Assembly (NCBI RefSeq): GCF_016125955.1
Contig: NZ_JADEVE010000298.1
Coordinates: 1 to 40,455, forward strand
Source of the DNA: Acetomicrobium sp. S15 = DSM 107314
GTDB lineage: Bacteria; Synergistota; Synergistia; Synergistales; Thermosynergistaceae
Direction of reading: 5' to 3'
Length of the DNA stretch: 40,455 bases
Positions 12,794 to 20,244 of the stretch are shown here, one piece after another. Under the pieces are notes generated by a model that searched no databases, was not told the origin of the DNA, and saw only the letters and a list, made by a program, of their open reading frames with translations. A program made the translations under genes and the position numbers. Position 1 is the first letter of the stretch; each line of letters begins with the position of its first letter.

Positions 12794-12825
12794 TCACCTT
12801 GCGAGGCGCAGAAGGGGGGCAAAAA

Positions 12826-13200
12826 ATGCTGGTTACGCTCGCTTTGAGAGGAATGCAGTTTCACGCTTTTCACGGTTGCCTTGAGGTGGAAAGGGAGTTG
12901 GGACAGATCTTTTCCATAAATGTTGGTATGGACTACGAGCTATCTCCGGAAGAGGCCGACAACCCGGAGGCAGTCCCTTCTTACCAGGAGGTCTTCGAGC
13001 GGGTTCAGCACGTGGTGATGGGCAGAAAGTTTCGCACCCTCGAGGCCTTGGGATGGGGCATAGGAAAGGCTATCCTCGAGGCCTATCCCTTCGTCGAAGA
13101 TGTCTATGTGGATGTGAGCAGCAACCAGCTCTTCGTGCCGGGTTTGATCGACTCCAAGGTCGTCACCGTCAGCCTCGACAGGGAAGAGTTAGAAGGGTGA
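12826..13200 (+). CDS. folB: Dihydroneopterin aldolase family protein (FolB-like)
   Basis: FolB cleaves 7,8-dihydroneopterin in folate synthesis. The 124-residue product aligns by eye along its whole length with FolB: LRGMQFHAFHG at the start, the E-R-ELGQIF segment, the pterin-loop tyrosine (VPSYQEVFERV) and the TLEALGW glutamate. However, the strand that normally carries the catalytic lysine (IxK or RxK before the PPIPG/APIPG loop) reads VDVSSNQLFVPG and has serine there. The gene may encode an altered or non-aldolase member of the family. The ATG at 12826 follows AAGGGGGG. No other folate gene is adjacent; it lies between nfnB and pgi. Confidence 0.75.
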   Translation: MLVTLALRGMQFHAFHGCLEVERELGQIFSINVGMDYELSPEEADNPEAVPSYQEVFERVQHVVMGRKFRTLEALGWGIGKAILEAYPFVEDVYVDVSSNQLFVPGLIDSKVVTVSLDREELEG

Positions 13201-13205
13201 GACCC

Positions 13206-14579
13206 TTGAGCGAGCTTATGGCTGTCGCTTTAGGTGGTGCATTGCGCGAAGACGACGTGAGCAGAAAGAACCTCGAACGCCTCGAGCCGCAGCTTAGGCG
13301 TGCCGATGAATGGCTTAGGTCCGGCTCCGAGAGAGACGAAGAGGGCTTTGGATGGCTCAAACTTCCCTATCAGGATATAATGCAGGTGCTCGAAGTCTCT
13401 CACTGGCTTTCGCGGTTCGATGCGCTTGTTCAGATCGGCATAGGCGGATCTGCCTTGGGCAACAGGATGCTCCATGGGGCTCTCCTGCCGCCATACTATA
13501 ACGAATTTTCCAGAGAGGAACGCCATGGTCCTCGTTTCTACTTGATGGAAAATCTGGATTCACGAAACGTCCTCGCCATATGGGAGCTTATCGATCCATC
13601 CAAAACGGCATTTGTGGTGGTGAGCAAGTCGGGGCAGACCACCGAAACCGCGGTGCAATTTCTTTGGGCATGGCAGAAGATGACAGACCTCTTCGGTGAG
13701 TCGGCAAAAGATCACTTCGTTGTGGTGACCGATCCTCAGTCGGGGATTTTGAGGCGATTTGCCGATGAGGTGGGGTGCAGGAGCCTTTCCATCCCTCAGG
13801 GCGTAGGGGGGCGCTATTCCGTGCTCTCTCCCGTCGGATTGCTCTCCGCTGCGACGCTCGACATAGAGGTGGAGTCCCTCTTAAAGGGGGCTCAAGAGAT
13901 GGACCTAAGGCTATCTACTGCGAACTCTCTCTTCGAAAACCCGGCGTGGCTTTTGGCCGGCCTCTACTACCTGCACTCGACGAGAGGGCGCAATATGACT
14001 GTCCTTATGCCATATGCCGATGCGCTGAAAGACTTTACCGAGTGGTTCGCTCAGCTTTGGGCTGAAAGCCTCGGCAAGGGCGGCAGGGGATCAACTCCGA
14101 TCCGTGCCCTTGGAGCTGTAGATCAGCACTCACAACTCCAACTCTATTCCGAAGGCCCAGATGATAAGCTGTTTACGCTCCTCGAAGTCAGAGAGACGCT
14201 GGGCGACCTATCGATCCCTTTCGGCTGCGAAGAAAAGAGCCTCAAGGATTTTTCTTACCTAAAAGGTCAGAAGTTAGGCGACATCTTGAACGAAGAGGCC
14301 AAGGCAACAGCTGCGGCCTTGGTCAAGGCCGGTCGCCCGGTTATATGGATGGAGCTGCCGCGGCTGGAGGAGCACAACCTCGGCGCGCTAATTTTTTTAT
14401 GGGAATACGTGACCGCTCTGTGCGGTGCGCTCTACGGGGTAAATCCCTTCGATCAACCCGGCGTGGAGCAGAGCAAGCGATATGCCTACGGGTTGTTGGG
14501 GCGCAAGGGATTTGAGGACGAAGCGAAGGACGTGTCGGAATACTTCAGCCTGATAGAGTCATTCAGGCTTGTGGTTTAG
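13206..14579 (+). CDS. pgi: Glucose-6-phosphate isomerase
   Basis: Interconverts glucose 6-phosphate and fructose 6-phosphate. The 457-residue product shows the two SIS subdomains and PGI signatures: QIGIGGSALGNRML (about residue 78), the phosphate-binding VVSKSGQTTETA (about 140), GGRYSVLSPVGLLSA (about 200), the ESLGKGGRGSTPIRALG segment (about 285), and QHSQLQLYSEGP with the catalytic histidine region. It is of the shorter bacterial/archaeal-like bacterial length (about 450 aa). Three starts are possible: GTG 13197 (GTGA overlap with folB), TTG 13206 (AAGGGTGA upstream, preferred) and ATG 13218. The 3' end overlaps the convergent ttcA by 21 bases. Confidence 0.93.
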   Translation: MSELMAVALGGALREDDVSRKNLERLEPQLRRADEWLRSGSERDEEGFGWLKLPYQDIMQVLEVSHWLSRFDALVQIGIGGSALGNRMLHGALLPPYYNEFSREERHGPRFYLMENLDSRNVLAIWELIDPSKTAFVVVSKSGQTTETAVQFLWAWQKMTDLFGESAKDHFVVVTDPQSGILRRFADEVGCRSLSIPQGVGGRYSVLSPVGLLSAATLDIEVESLLKGAQEMDLRLSTANSLFENPAWLLAGLYYLHSTRGRNMTVLMPYADALKDFTEWFAQLWAESLGKGGRGSTPIRALGAVDQHSQLQLYSEGPDDKLFTLLEVRETLGDLSIPFGCEEKSLKDFSYLKGQKLGDILNEEAKATAAALVKAGRPVIWMELPRLEEHNLGALIFLWEYVTALCGALYGVNPFDQPGVEQSKRYAYGLLGRKGFEDEAKDVSEYFSLIESFRLVV

Positions 14580-15311
14580 CCCGCTTCTTTTCCAAATGGC
14601 CTTTAGGGCGCCGAGTGCGTTGCCCTTTATGGAGACGCGGGACCTTTCTTCCAGTTCTTTGACGAGTTGTTTTATCAAAGCACGGCGATTTCCTTTGGCG
14701 AAAGGACAGCTGAATTGTATGACAGGCAGGTTTAGCCTCCTTGTCTCCAACTCTATAGACCGCTCCTCCAGATAGATGAGTGGTCTGATGGCCCAGAGTC
14801 GCGAGCGACTCATCCAGATCTTGGGATAAAGGGGCGCGAATCGGCCCGCGAAGAAGAGGTTCAAGAGGGCCGTTTCGAGCGCGTCATCGAGGTGATGGCC
14901 GAGCGCAAGCGCTTGGCTTTCCTCTTTTTGGGCCATGCTGCACAGGATGCCGCGCCTCATGTTGGCGCAAAAACTGCAGGGGGAATCCTCACCCCGGGAA
15001 CGCATTATAGAGTAAATCGGATATCTGGTGATGCGCAGCGGCACGTCGAGGGCGCGGCAAAATTCCTCCATAGGGGAAAGATCGAGCTCTCCCCCTGTGG
15101 GATCGAGCGTGCAGGCCTTCAGGGCGAAAGGTTTTGGAGCTACGCGGCGCAACCTCGCTAAGGCCGCGAGGAGGAGCAGGCTGTCTTTGCCTCCCGAAAG
15201 TGCCACGCATATGGTATCCGAAGGCCTTATCATGGCGAAGTCCGCGACCGCCTCTCCTACCTTTCGCTTCGTGCCGTTTGAAAGCGACGTGAATGTGTTC
15301 GCCTTGTTCAA
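14559..15311 (-). CDS. ttcA: TtcA-family tRNA 2-thiolation (PP-loop) protein
   Basis: Predicted to activate and thiolate a tRNA base (2-thiocytidine 32 in TtcA). The 250-residue protein carries the PP-loop ATP-binding motif SGGKDS (39-44) and the iron-sulfur ligand pattern of TtcA: C112 and C115 (PCSFC) with a third cysteine, C202, in the VIQFSCPF segment. The GHHLDDALET motif lies between. It is shorter than E. coli TtcA (about 311 aa) but near the size of TtcA-like proteins of anaerobes, so the exact target base is uncertain. The TTG start at 15311 is supported by AAGGGGGT about 8 bases upstream on the minus strand. It is convergent with pgi. Confidence 0.75.
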   Translation of the reverse strand: MNKANTFTSLSNGTKRKVGEAVADFAMIRPSDTICVALSGGKDSLLLLAALARLRRVAPKPFALKACTLDPTGGELDLSPMEEFCRALDVPLRITRYPIYSIMRSRGEDSPCSFCANMRRGILCSMAQKEESQALALGHHLDDALETALLNLFFAGRFAPLYPKIWMSRSRLWAIRPLIYLEERSIELETRRLNLPVIQFSCPFAKGNRRALIKQLVKELEERSRVSIKGNALGALKAIWKRSGLNHKPE

Positions 15312-15348
15312 AAATGATACCCCCTTGACGATTGCGGCTATCCTTCGC

Positions 15349-15357
15349 TGCTATAAT
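15349..15357 (+). promoter_or_regulatory. Extended -10 promoter of the response regulator gene
   Basis: TG-C-TATAAT is a perfect extended -10 element, placed so that transcription would begin near 15364, about 55 bases before the TTG start at 15419. A TTGACG at 15325-15330 is 21 bases away, too far for a normal -35, so the extended -10 may carry the promoter. Confidence 0.6.
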
Positions 15358-15418
15358 CATGATATCTCATGTTTTTGCGAGTATCGCCTGCTCGCTCCTT
15401 AGGGAGGTGTTTTAAAAG

Positions 15419-16084
15419 TTGCAGACTATTCGGGTCGTGCTGGTCGATGACCATCGCCTCTTCCGTGATGGCCTCAGGAGATTGCTGGAACTGGAGCCGG
15501 ACGTAGAAGTGATCGGCGAGGCCAAGGACGGCAAGGAGGCCGTGCAGGTGATCGCCGAGAAGAAGCCCGATGTCGTGCTGCTCGACATAAGTATGCCAAA
15601 GGGAGACGGTGTGCAGGTGATAAGGCAGGTCAAAAACGACTCGCTTCCCGTGCGCTTTTTGGCTATCACGGCCTATGACGACGAGGAATCCCTTTCGGCG
15701 CTCTCGTCAGCCGGCGTGCACGGGTATCTGCTTAAGGAGTCCGGCTATTTGGAGCTGATTTCCGCCCTCAGGTCGGTGGCCAGAGGGGAGCCCTATGTAG
15801 ATCCGAAGGTGGCGGGGAGGCTGCTGACTTCGTTTCACGAAGGCAACGGCGATGAGCCGCTATGCAGCCTCACGCCAAGAGAAAGGGAAACTTTTTACTG
15901 GCTTTCACAAGGGTTGAAGAACGAAGAGATAGCATTAAGGATGGTCGTCTCTGAAAAAACCGTAAAAAACCATGTAAGCCGTATTCTCAAAAAACTAGGC
16001 CTGCGCGACAGAACACAAGCCGCCATCATGGCCTGGCGTTTGGGCCTGGCGCAGAAGAGTCGGCAGAAGAATGGCCGCGCTTAG
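15419..16084 (+). CDS. NarL/LuxR-family response regulator (orphan)
   Basis: Two-domain transcriptional regulator of 221 residues. The receiver domain (1-120) has the acidic pair D10/D11, phosphoacceptor D56 (VVLLDISMP), T84 and K106 (YLLKES). The C-terminal GerE/LuxR-type helix-turn-helix (about 150-215) contains LTPRERETFYWLSQGLKNEE and VSEKTVKNHVSRILKKLGL, the usual DNA-recognition helices. All phosphorylation residues are present, so it should be switched by a histidine kinase, but none lies nearby. The start is TTG at 15419 behind GGGAGGTG (15402-15409). The neighbouring fliD makes a link with motility possible, but nothing in the sequence proves it. Confidence 0.88.
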   Translation: MQTIRVVLVDDHRLFRDGLRRLLELEPDVEVIGEAKDGKEAVQVIAEKKPDVVLLDISMPKGDGVQVIRQVKNDSLPVRFLAITAYDDEESLSALSSAGVHGYLLKESGYLELISALRSVARGEPYVDPKVAGRLLTSFHEGNGDEPLCSLTPRERETFYWLSQGLKNEEIALRMVVSEKTVKNHVSRILKKLGLRDRTQAAIMAWRLGLAQKSRQKNGRA

Positions 16085-16093
16085 GCTACCGCG

Positions 16094-17554
16094 TCATGAA
16101 GTCGATGCAGCGTTTGAGCCCGACAAAATGCCGAGAACGCTGGCGAGCCATGAGGCTTGCTGATTCAACTGCGCCAGCGTGTTTTCCATCTGGCTAAACC
16201 GCTCGTATAACCCTCTCTGGCGAATGGAGAGGCGCTCTTCGAAATCGGCTATCCTTTTGTCGATCGCCTCGATTTGGTTTTGTAGGTGTTGAACTTGGCT
16301 TGGTACGCGCCCCCTCAGTGCCGTGCTTCCTCCTATGGCGACGGGAACGGCATCGACCATATTGGCGAGATAACTTTCGAACTTATTCACGACGCCGTTT
16401 ACCAGGCCCGCTACGCCTTGAGGGTCTTCCGTCATCGCCGCCATGAATTTATCGGTGTCGAATTCGAGCTTGCCGCTCTTGCCGTAGTCGATTGACTCCG
16501 TTGTTATGCCGATTTGAGAGAGCTGAGAGAAACCGTCTAACGACAAGGGATCGGCTACAATTTGGCGAAGGTAAGACTTCGCCTGCCATAGGATGGGATC
16601 TCCGCGCAGGAGTCCCCTCTGGGCCTCGAGCTCAGACTCCGGCTCCTCGACCTTTTTCTCTTGCAGCCGCACGTTGATCCAATCCATGGTGTCGTTGTAG
16701 GCCGCTACGAAGCTTTGAATGGATTCCACTGCTTTTTGGGCGTCTAAGACTATATCCGCTCTTACTTTCCCTACCCCGTTTATTTTGAGCGTAAGCCCTT
16801 GGATTAAATCTGAGATTTCGTTGCTCGGGCGCGTAACGCTTACGCCATCGATAACCAGTTTAGCGTCTTGTGCTGCTATGTGGTGCTCCGGATCATCCAG
16901 ATCCAGTCCTAAGTTATCGAGCACCACTTGAGGGCCCTCTAACGAGAAAGCAGCTTCTGTGCCGGTTTGCGTGCTTTCGATTACGAGGCGGTTGTCGAAG
17001 ACGCGCGCCTGAACAGGGAGCGCTTCACCCGTCGTTTCGTCTACGGCTTTGTTTATGCGTGCCGCTACATCAGAAAGGGTATCTGTGGGGTGAAGGTCGA
17101 TCTTGGCCCGCTGGTCATCTACTTTTATGTAAAAATAGGAGTCCGTCGTGATTCCCGCGTTTTTGAGTATCCCGGAGAGGGAGTTGCTGATGCGCATCTC
17201 TGCTGTGGCCTTTTGTAATACCTCGATTTCATAGCTGTTTATTTCTGCCTCGGGCGTGGCGGTAATCGCAAGCACTGATGAAGGATCTGTAGTAGATGAA
17301 AGAGAGGAAAGCTCGGCCTGCTTGGCGGTGAACGTGCTCGATAGCTTCAAGGGAGAAATAGAGCTGCGCAGCGCCTTTAGATAGGCGGAAAATTCGTTAT
17401 AAAGCCCAACCTTCAGTTCGAGCTTATCCTTTTCGGCCTGCCAAAGCTCTTCGGGCTTCCTGGCCGCTTCCATCATCTTGTCGATCATTTGCCCCCAGTC
17501 TATACCGGAGGTGAGGCCCGTCACCTGAAACAGCGGTGCTGTATAATCAGCCAT
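16094..17554 (-). CDS. fliD: Flagellar filament capping protein FliD (hook-associated protein 2)
   Basis: Caps the growing flagellar filament and promotes flagellin polymerisation outside the cell; exported by the flagellar type III apparatus, so it has no signal peptide. The 486-residue protein begins with the conserved FliD_N pattern (VTGLTSGIDWGQMIDKMM) and an early coiled coil, has a variable central beta region (about 90-300), and ends with the FliD_C region and a C-terminal coiled coil (QNQIEAIDKRIADFEERLSI). GGAGGT precedes the ATG at 17554. It is a single flagellar gene here, without fliS, fliC or flaG, and only 9 bases separate it from the convergent response regulator. Confidence 0.93.
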   Translation of the reverse strand: MADYTAPLFQVTGLTSGIDWGQMIDKMMEAARKPEELWQAEKDKLELKVGLYNEFSAYLKALRSSISPLKLSSTFTAKQAELSSLSSTTDPSSVLAITATPEAEINSYEIEVLQKATAEMRISNSLSGILKNAGITTDSYFYIKVDDQRAKIDLHPTDTLSDVAARINKAVDETTGEALPVQARVFDNRLVIESTQTGTEAAFSLEGPQVVLDNLGLDLDDPEHHIAAQDAKLVIDGVSVTRPSNEISDLIQGLTLKINGVGKVRADIVLDAQKAVESIQSFVAAYNDTMDWINVRLQEKKVEEPESELEAQRGLLRGDPILWQAKSYLRQIVADPLSLDGFSQLSQIGITTESIDYGKSGKLEFDTDKFMAAMTEDPQGVAGLVNGVVNKFESYLANMVDAVPVAIGGSTALRGRVPSQVQHLQNQIEAIDKRIADFEERLSIRQRGLYERFSQMENTLAQLNQQASWLASVLGILSGSNAASTS

Positions 17555-17652
17555 AGGATGACCTCCATAAAATACAAGTTGTCATATTGTTTTCGGATGT
17601 TTTTTGCCTTCGCTGAAGTGGCGGGGCGCGAGCGATTCTGTAAAGGTTCCCG

Positions 17653-17661
17653 TGATAGAAT
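17653..17661 (+). promoter_or_regulatory. Candidate extended -10 promoter of the heptose cluster
   Basis: TG-A-TAGAAT resembles an extended -10 element just before gmhA, in the gap between divergent fliD and gmhA. The leader would be only about 12 bases. No convincing -35 is seen. Confidence 0.35.
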
Positions 17662-17679
17662 AAACCGGTGGAGGTGGGT

Positions 17680-18252
17680 GTGCCTTTGGAGGAGCGCATA
17701 AGGGAAGATATGGAAGCCTCTATAGCGTTAAAACGAAAGGCGATGCGAGACCTAAAACCCGTGGCGGAAGCAGCGCGCTTGCTGATAGAGGCACTTTCGT
17801 CGGGCAAACGGGCCTTTTTTTGCGGCAACGGCGGCTCGGCCGCCGATGCGCAGCACCTGGCGGCCGAGCTATTGGGGAAATTTCGCAAGGTGCGCCCTTC
17901 GCTCCCGGCCCTTGCCCTCCATACGAACACCAGCGCTGTGACCGCCATCGCCAACGATTTCTCTTACGACGAGGTGTTCGTGCGACAGCTTGAAGGGCTC
18001 GCTGGGCCTGGAGACGCCCTGATCGGCATTTCGACGAGCGGATGCAGCGCGAATGTCGTCAATGCGGTGCGCTGGGGCGCGGAACACGGCATGGTAACCA
18101 TAGGCTTGACCGGCGAGGGAGGGGGCGAGATGAAGCCCTATTGCAGGGTGTTGCTCGAGGCTCCATCGCGCGATACGCCGCGCATCCAGGAGCTCCATAT
18201 TACTTGGGGACACATCATTTGCGCCCTGGTCGAGGAGAGGTTATTTCCGTGA
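17680..18252 (+). CDS. gmhA: Sedoheptulose-7-phosphate isomerase GmhA
   Basis: Converts sedoheptulose 7-phosphate to D-glycero-D-manno-heptose 7-phosphate, the first step of nucleotide-heptose synthesis for lipopolysaccharide core or surface glycans. The 190-residue SIS-domain protein has the GmhA signature CGNGGSAADAQHLAAELLGKF-like segment (about residues 47-67, starting CGNGGSAADAQH) and GDALIGISTSGCSANVVNA, with a conserved C-terminal helix carrying HITWGHIICALVE. GTG at 17680 and TTG at 17686 both follow GGAGGTGG (17669-17676); GTG was chosen. It heads a cluster with hddC-like and gmhB genes, and its TGA overlaps the next start (GTGA). Confidence 0.9.
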   Translation: MPLEERIREDMEASIALKRKAMRDLKPVAEAARLLIEALSSGKRAFFCGNGGSAADAQHLAAELLGKFRKVRPSLPALALHTNTSAVTAIANDFSYDEVFVRQLEGLAGPGDALIGISTSGCSANVVNAVRWGAEHGMVTIGLTGEGGGEMKPYCRVLLEAPSRDTPRIQELHITWGHIICALVEERLFP

Positions 18253-18989
18253 GTGGACCTTTGGCCGTAATATTAGCCGGCGGCGAGGGTAAACGGTTGC
18301 GCCCCGTCGTTTCGGATGTGCCCAAACCGCTTGCCCCCATAGCCGGCAGGCCTTTCGTCCACTGGTTGCTGGATCTCCTTTCGTTTAGGGGCATAAGAAA
18401 GGCGCTTTTCCTTTTGGGGTATAAGGCCTCCGATATAATCTCGAGCTGTGGCGACGGCGGCAGGTGGGGGATCGAAATATTTTACAGCGTAGAGGAAGAG
18501 CCTCTCGACAAGGGCGGAGCGCTCCGCAATGCCATTTCGCTTTTAGATGCCGAGGATTTTTTGCTCATGAACGGGGATACTCTTTTGGATGTGGATTATT
18601 GCAGGCTTTTGTCGTTTCACTGCCGTATGGGTGCCGCGATCACCTTTGCTGTCAGGTCGTGGAGAGACCTTTCCCGCGTGGATCCGCTCGACGTCGACGA
18701 GGGAGGAAGGGTAAAAGCCTTCGGCGACAAAAATCTGATGCCCAGGGATGACGGGTCCTGGCTCGTAAACGGCGGGGTTTACGGGGTGAAGCGCGCTGTT
18801 GTAGAAAAGATCCCCTTGCGCAGGATCTCTTGGGAAGGGGAGGTAATACCTGCCCTTTTGTCGCAAGGGGAACCTTTATGCGCCCTTGAGGTGGGCGGTT
18901 TTTTTATAGACATAGGCGTGCCGGAAGATTATGCGAGGGCACAGCGGGAAATTCCTGCCTTTGTGGCATCTTTGAAATCCGCATCATAG
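18249..18989 (+). CDS. hddC: Sugar-phosphate nucleotidyltransferase, probably heptose-1-phosphate guanylyltransferase (HddC-like)
   Basis: Transfers a nucleotide to a sugar 1-phosphate. The 246-residue product is a single NTP_transferase (Rossmann-like GT-A) domain beginning VILAGGEGKRLRPVV, followed by VPKPLAPIAGRPFV with the sugar-phosphate lysine, and NGDTLLDVD with the metal-binding aspartate. No hexapeptide-repeat domain follows. Position between gmhA and gmhB suggests D-glycero-D-manno-heptose 1-phosphate as substrate (GDP-heptose route), but sequence alone does not fix the nucleotide or sugar. The GTG at 18249 overlaps the gmhA stop by 4 bases and has GAGGAGAGG upstream (18232-18240). 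A heptose kinase is not in the window. Confidence 0.8.
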   Translation: MSGPLAVILAGGEGKRLRPVVSDVPKPLAPIAGRPFVHWLLDLLSFRGIRKALFLLGYKASDIISSCGDGGRWGIEIFYSVEEEPLDKGGALRNAISLLDAEDFLLMNGDTLLDVDYCRLLSFHCRMGAAITFAVRSWRDLSRVDPLDVDEGGRVKAFGDKNLMPRDDGSWLVNGGVYGVKRAVVEKIPLRRISWEGEVIPALLSQGEPLCALEVGGFFIDIGVPEDYARAQREIPAFVASLKSAS

Positions 18990-19050
18990 AACCTCGCCGG
19001 TGTGGCGTGCGCGAAGATGCCGCTTTGTGCGCAAAAGGGGGAGTAAACTC

Positions 19051-19659
19051 ATGCGCGTGTTGATCGATGATACGGAGTGGGAGAACCTGGAAGGGGAGCT
19101 CTTAGAGGAGGAGAGAAGAGGTTTATTGGAGCGCGCGAGAAAGGAGGCTGCCAAGGACAGACGTTTCATCCGAGACATATTGGTGGACGGCAAACCGCTT
19201 CAGGAAGAAGCGTTTCTTTCTATGAAGGGAGGACTGGAGGTAAAATTCGTGACCATCTCCGTCAAGGAGCTGGTGACGGAATCTCTGGAGGAAACCCAGC
19301 GCTACATGCCGGCGTTGCTCGACGGGATCAACTTGGTAGCCGATCGCCTGGAAGAGAAATACGACAAGGATGCCCTCACTTTGTTACAACAGATAACCGA
19401 AGGGATAGGGTGGGTAGTGAAAGTGCTTCACAACAGCCTGCTCTTGTTGGGCATAACCGATGCTGACTTAGGAGACGGCGAGTTGGGCACGACGCGCGAG
19501 CGCCTGTTGCAGGTGCTTGAGGGAGCGCTGAGCCCCTTGGAGGAAGGCAAATTCTTCGAGCTGGCTTATCGTCTGAGGGAAGAAGTTGAGCCCGCGCTGA
19601 GCGACTTGAGGCGGTATGTCGACGAGTTGTTGGCTATGGCTTCGGGAGAAGTGCAATAA
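19051..19659 (+). CDS. Unknown 202-residue, mostly helical protein in the heptose cluster
   Basis: Not recognised. It has a good ribosome site (AGGGGGAG, 19036-19042) and codon use like its neighbours. It lies between the nucleotidyltransferase and gmhB, 4 bases before the latter, so it is very probably real and cotranscribed. A short beta-rich N-terminus (MRVLIDDTEW; DILVDGKPLQEE; LEVKFVTISVKELV) is followed by long amphipathic helices from about residue 75 to the end (ESLEETQRYMPALLDGINLV, RLLQVLEGALSPLEEGKFF). There is no signal peptide, transmembrane segment, cysteine or obvious catalytic motif. The acidic, coiled-coil-like character suggests a protein-protein interaction or scaffold role; this is inference. 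Confidence 0.8.
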   Translation: MRVLIDDTEWENLEGELLEEERRGLLERARKEAAKDRRFIRDILVDGKPLQEEAFLSMKGGLEVKFVTISVKELVTESLEETQRYMPALLDGINLVADRLEEKYDKDALTLLQQITEGIGWVVKVLHNSLLLLGITDADLGDGELGTTRERLLQVLEGALSPLEEGKFFELAYRLREEVEPALSDLRRYVDELLAMASGEVQ

Positions 19660-19663
19660 AGCC

Positions 19664-20239
19664 GTGAGGAAAGCGATCTTCCTGGATAGGGACGGGACGC
19701 TCATCGAGACCGTTCCATACCTTTCGCGCCTTTCTCAAATAAAGCTGCTCAACGGTGTGCCCGAGGCGCTGTCGTTGTTGAAGGGGAAAGGTTACAGCCT
19801 GGTGGTCGTTACGAATCAAAGCGGCGTCGCACGGGGGTTTTTCGATGTGAATTTCGTCTTGGAGAGTCACAGGCGGATCCAGCTTCTCTTAGAAGAGGCG
19901 GGCGTAGCCGTGGATGCCTTTTACTTTTGCCCTCATCATCCCACTGAGGGGGACCCACCTTATAAGGTAGATTGCGACTGCCGAAAACCCAAGCCTGGCC
20001 TCCTGCTGCGCGCAGCCGGCGAGTTGGGCCTTGAGCTTGCCGGCTCTTGGGTGGTGGGAGACGACCTGCCCGACCTCATGATGGCCCGCAACCTTGGATT
20101 GTATTTTGCGCTGGTAAGAAGCGGCTACGGAAGGACGCTGGAAGAGGGTGGCCTTTTACCCCCCTTGAGAGAAGGGGAATGGGTGGTAGACGACCTCCTG
20201 GCGGCGGCTCATTTGATAGCGAATAAATCCTCAGGTTAA
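19664..20239 (+). CDS. gmhB: D,D-heptose 1,7-bisphosphate phosphatase GmhB (HAD family)
   Basis: Removes the 7-phosphate from heptose 1,7-bisphosphate before nucleotidyl transfer. The 191-residue HAD phosphatase has motif I FLDRDGTLIE with both aspartates, motif II VVTNQSGVARGFF, the zinc-binding loop CPHHP...CDCRKPKPG typical of GmhB and HisB-N, and motif IV VGDDLPDLMMARNLG. The related HisB-N domain is excluded by context and lack of a dehydratase domain. The GTG at 19664 begins right before the conserved core; its ribosome site is weak (GGGAGAAG about 13 bases upstream), so translation may depend on coupling to the preceding gene, which stops 4 bases before. Confidence 0.9.
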   Translation: MRKAIFLDRDGTLIETVPYLSRLSQIKLLNGVPEALSLLKGKGYSLVVVTNQSGVARGFFDVNFVLESHRRIQLLLEEAGVAVDAFYFCPHHPTEGDPPYKVDCDCRKPKPGLLLRAAGELGLELAGSWVVGDDLPDLMMARNLGLYFALVRSGYGRTLEEGGLLPPLREGEWVVDDLLAAAHLIANKSSG

Positions 20240-20244
20240 AAACC

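Noticed and set aside
17590-17650. Sigma-28 type promoter for fliD on the minus strand
   Set aside because: TCCGAAAA (minus strand, 17597-17590) matches 6 of 8 positions of GCCGATAA, but the -35 TAAA box at the right distance is poor. Too weak to list as a feature.
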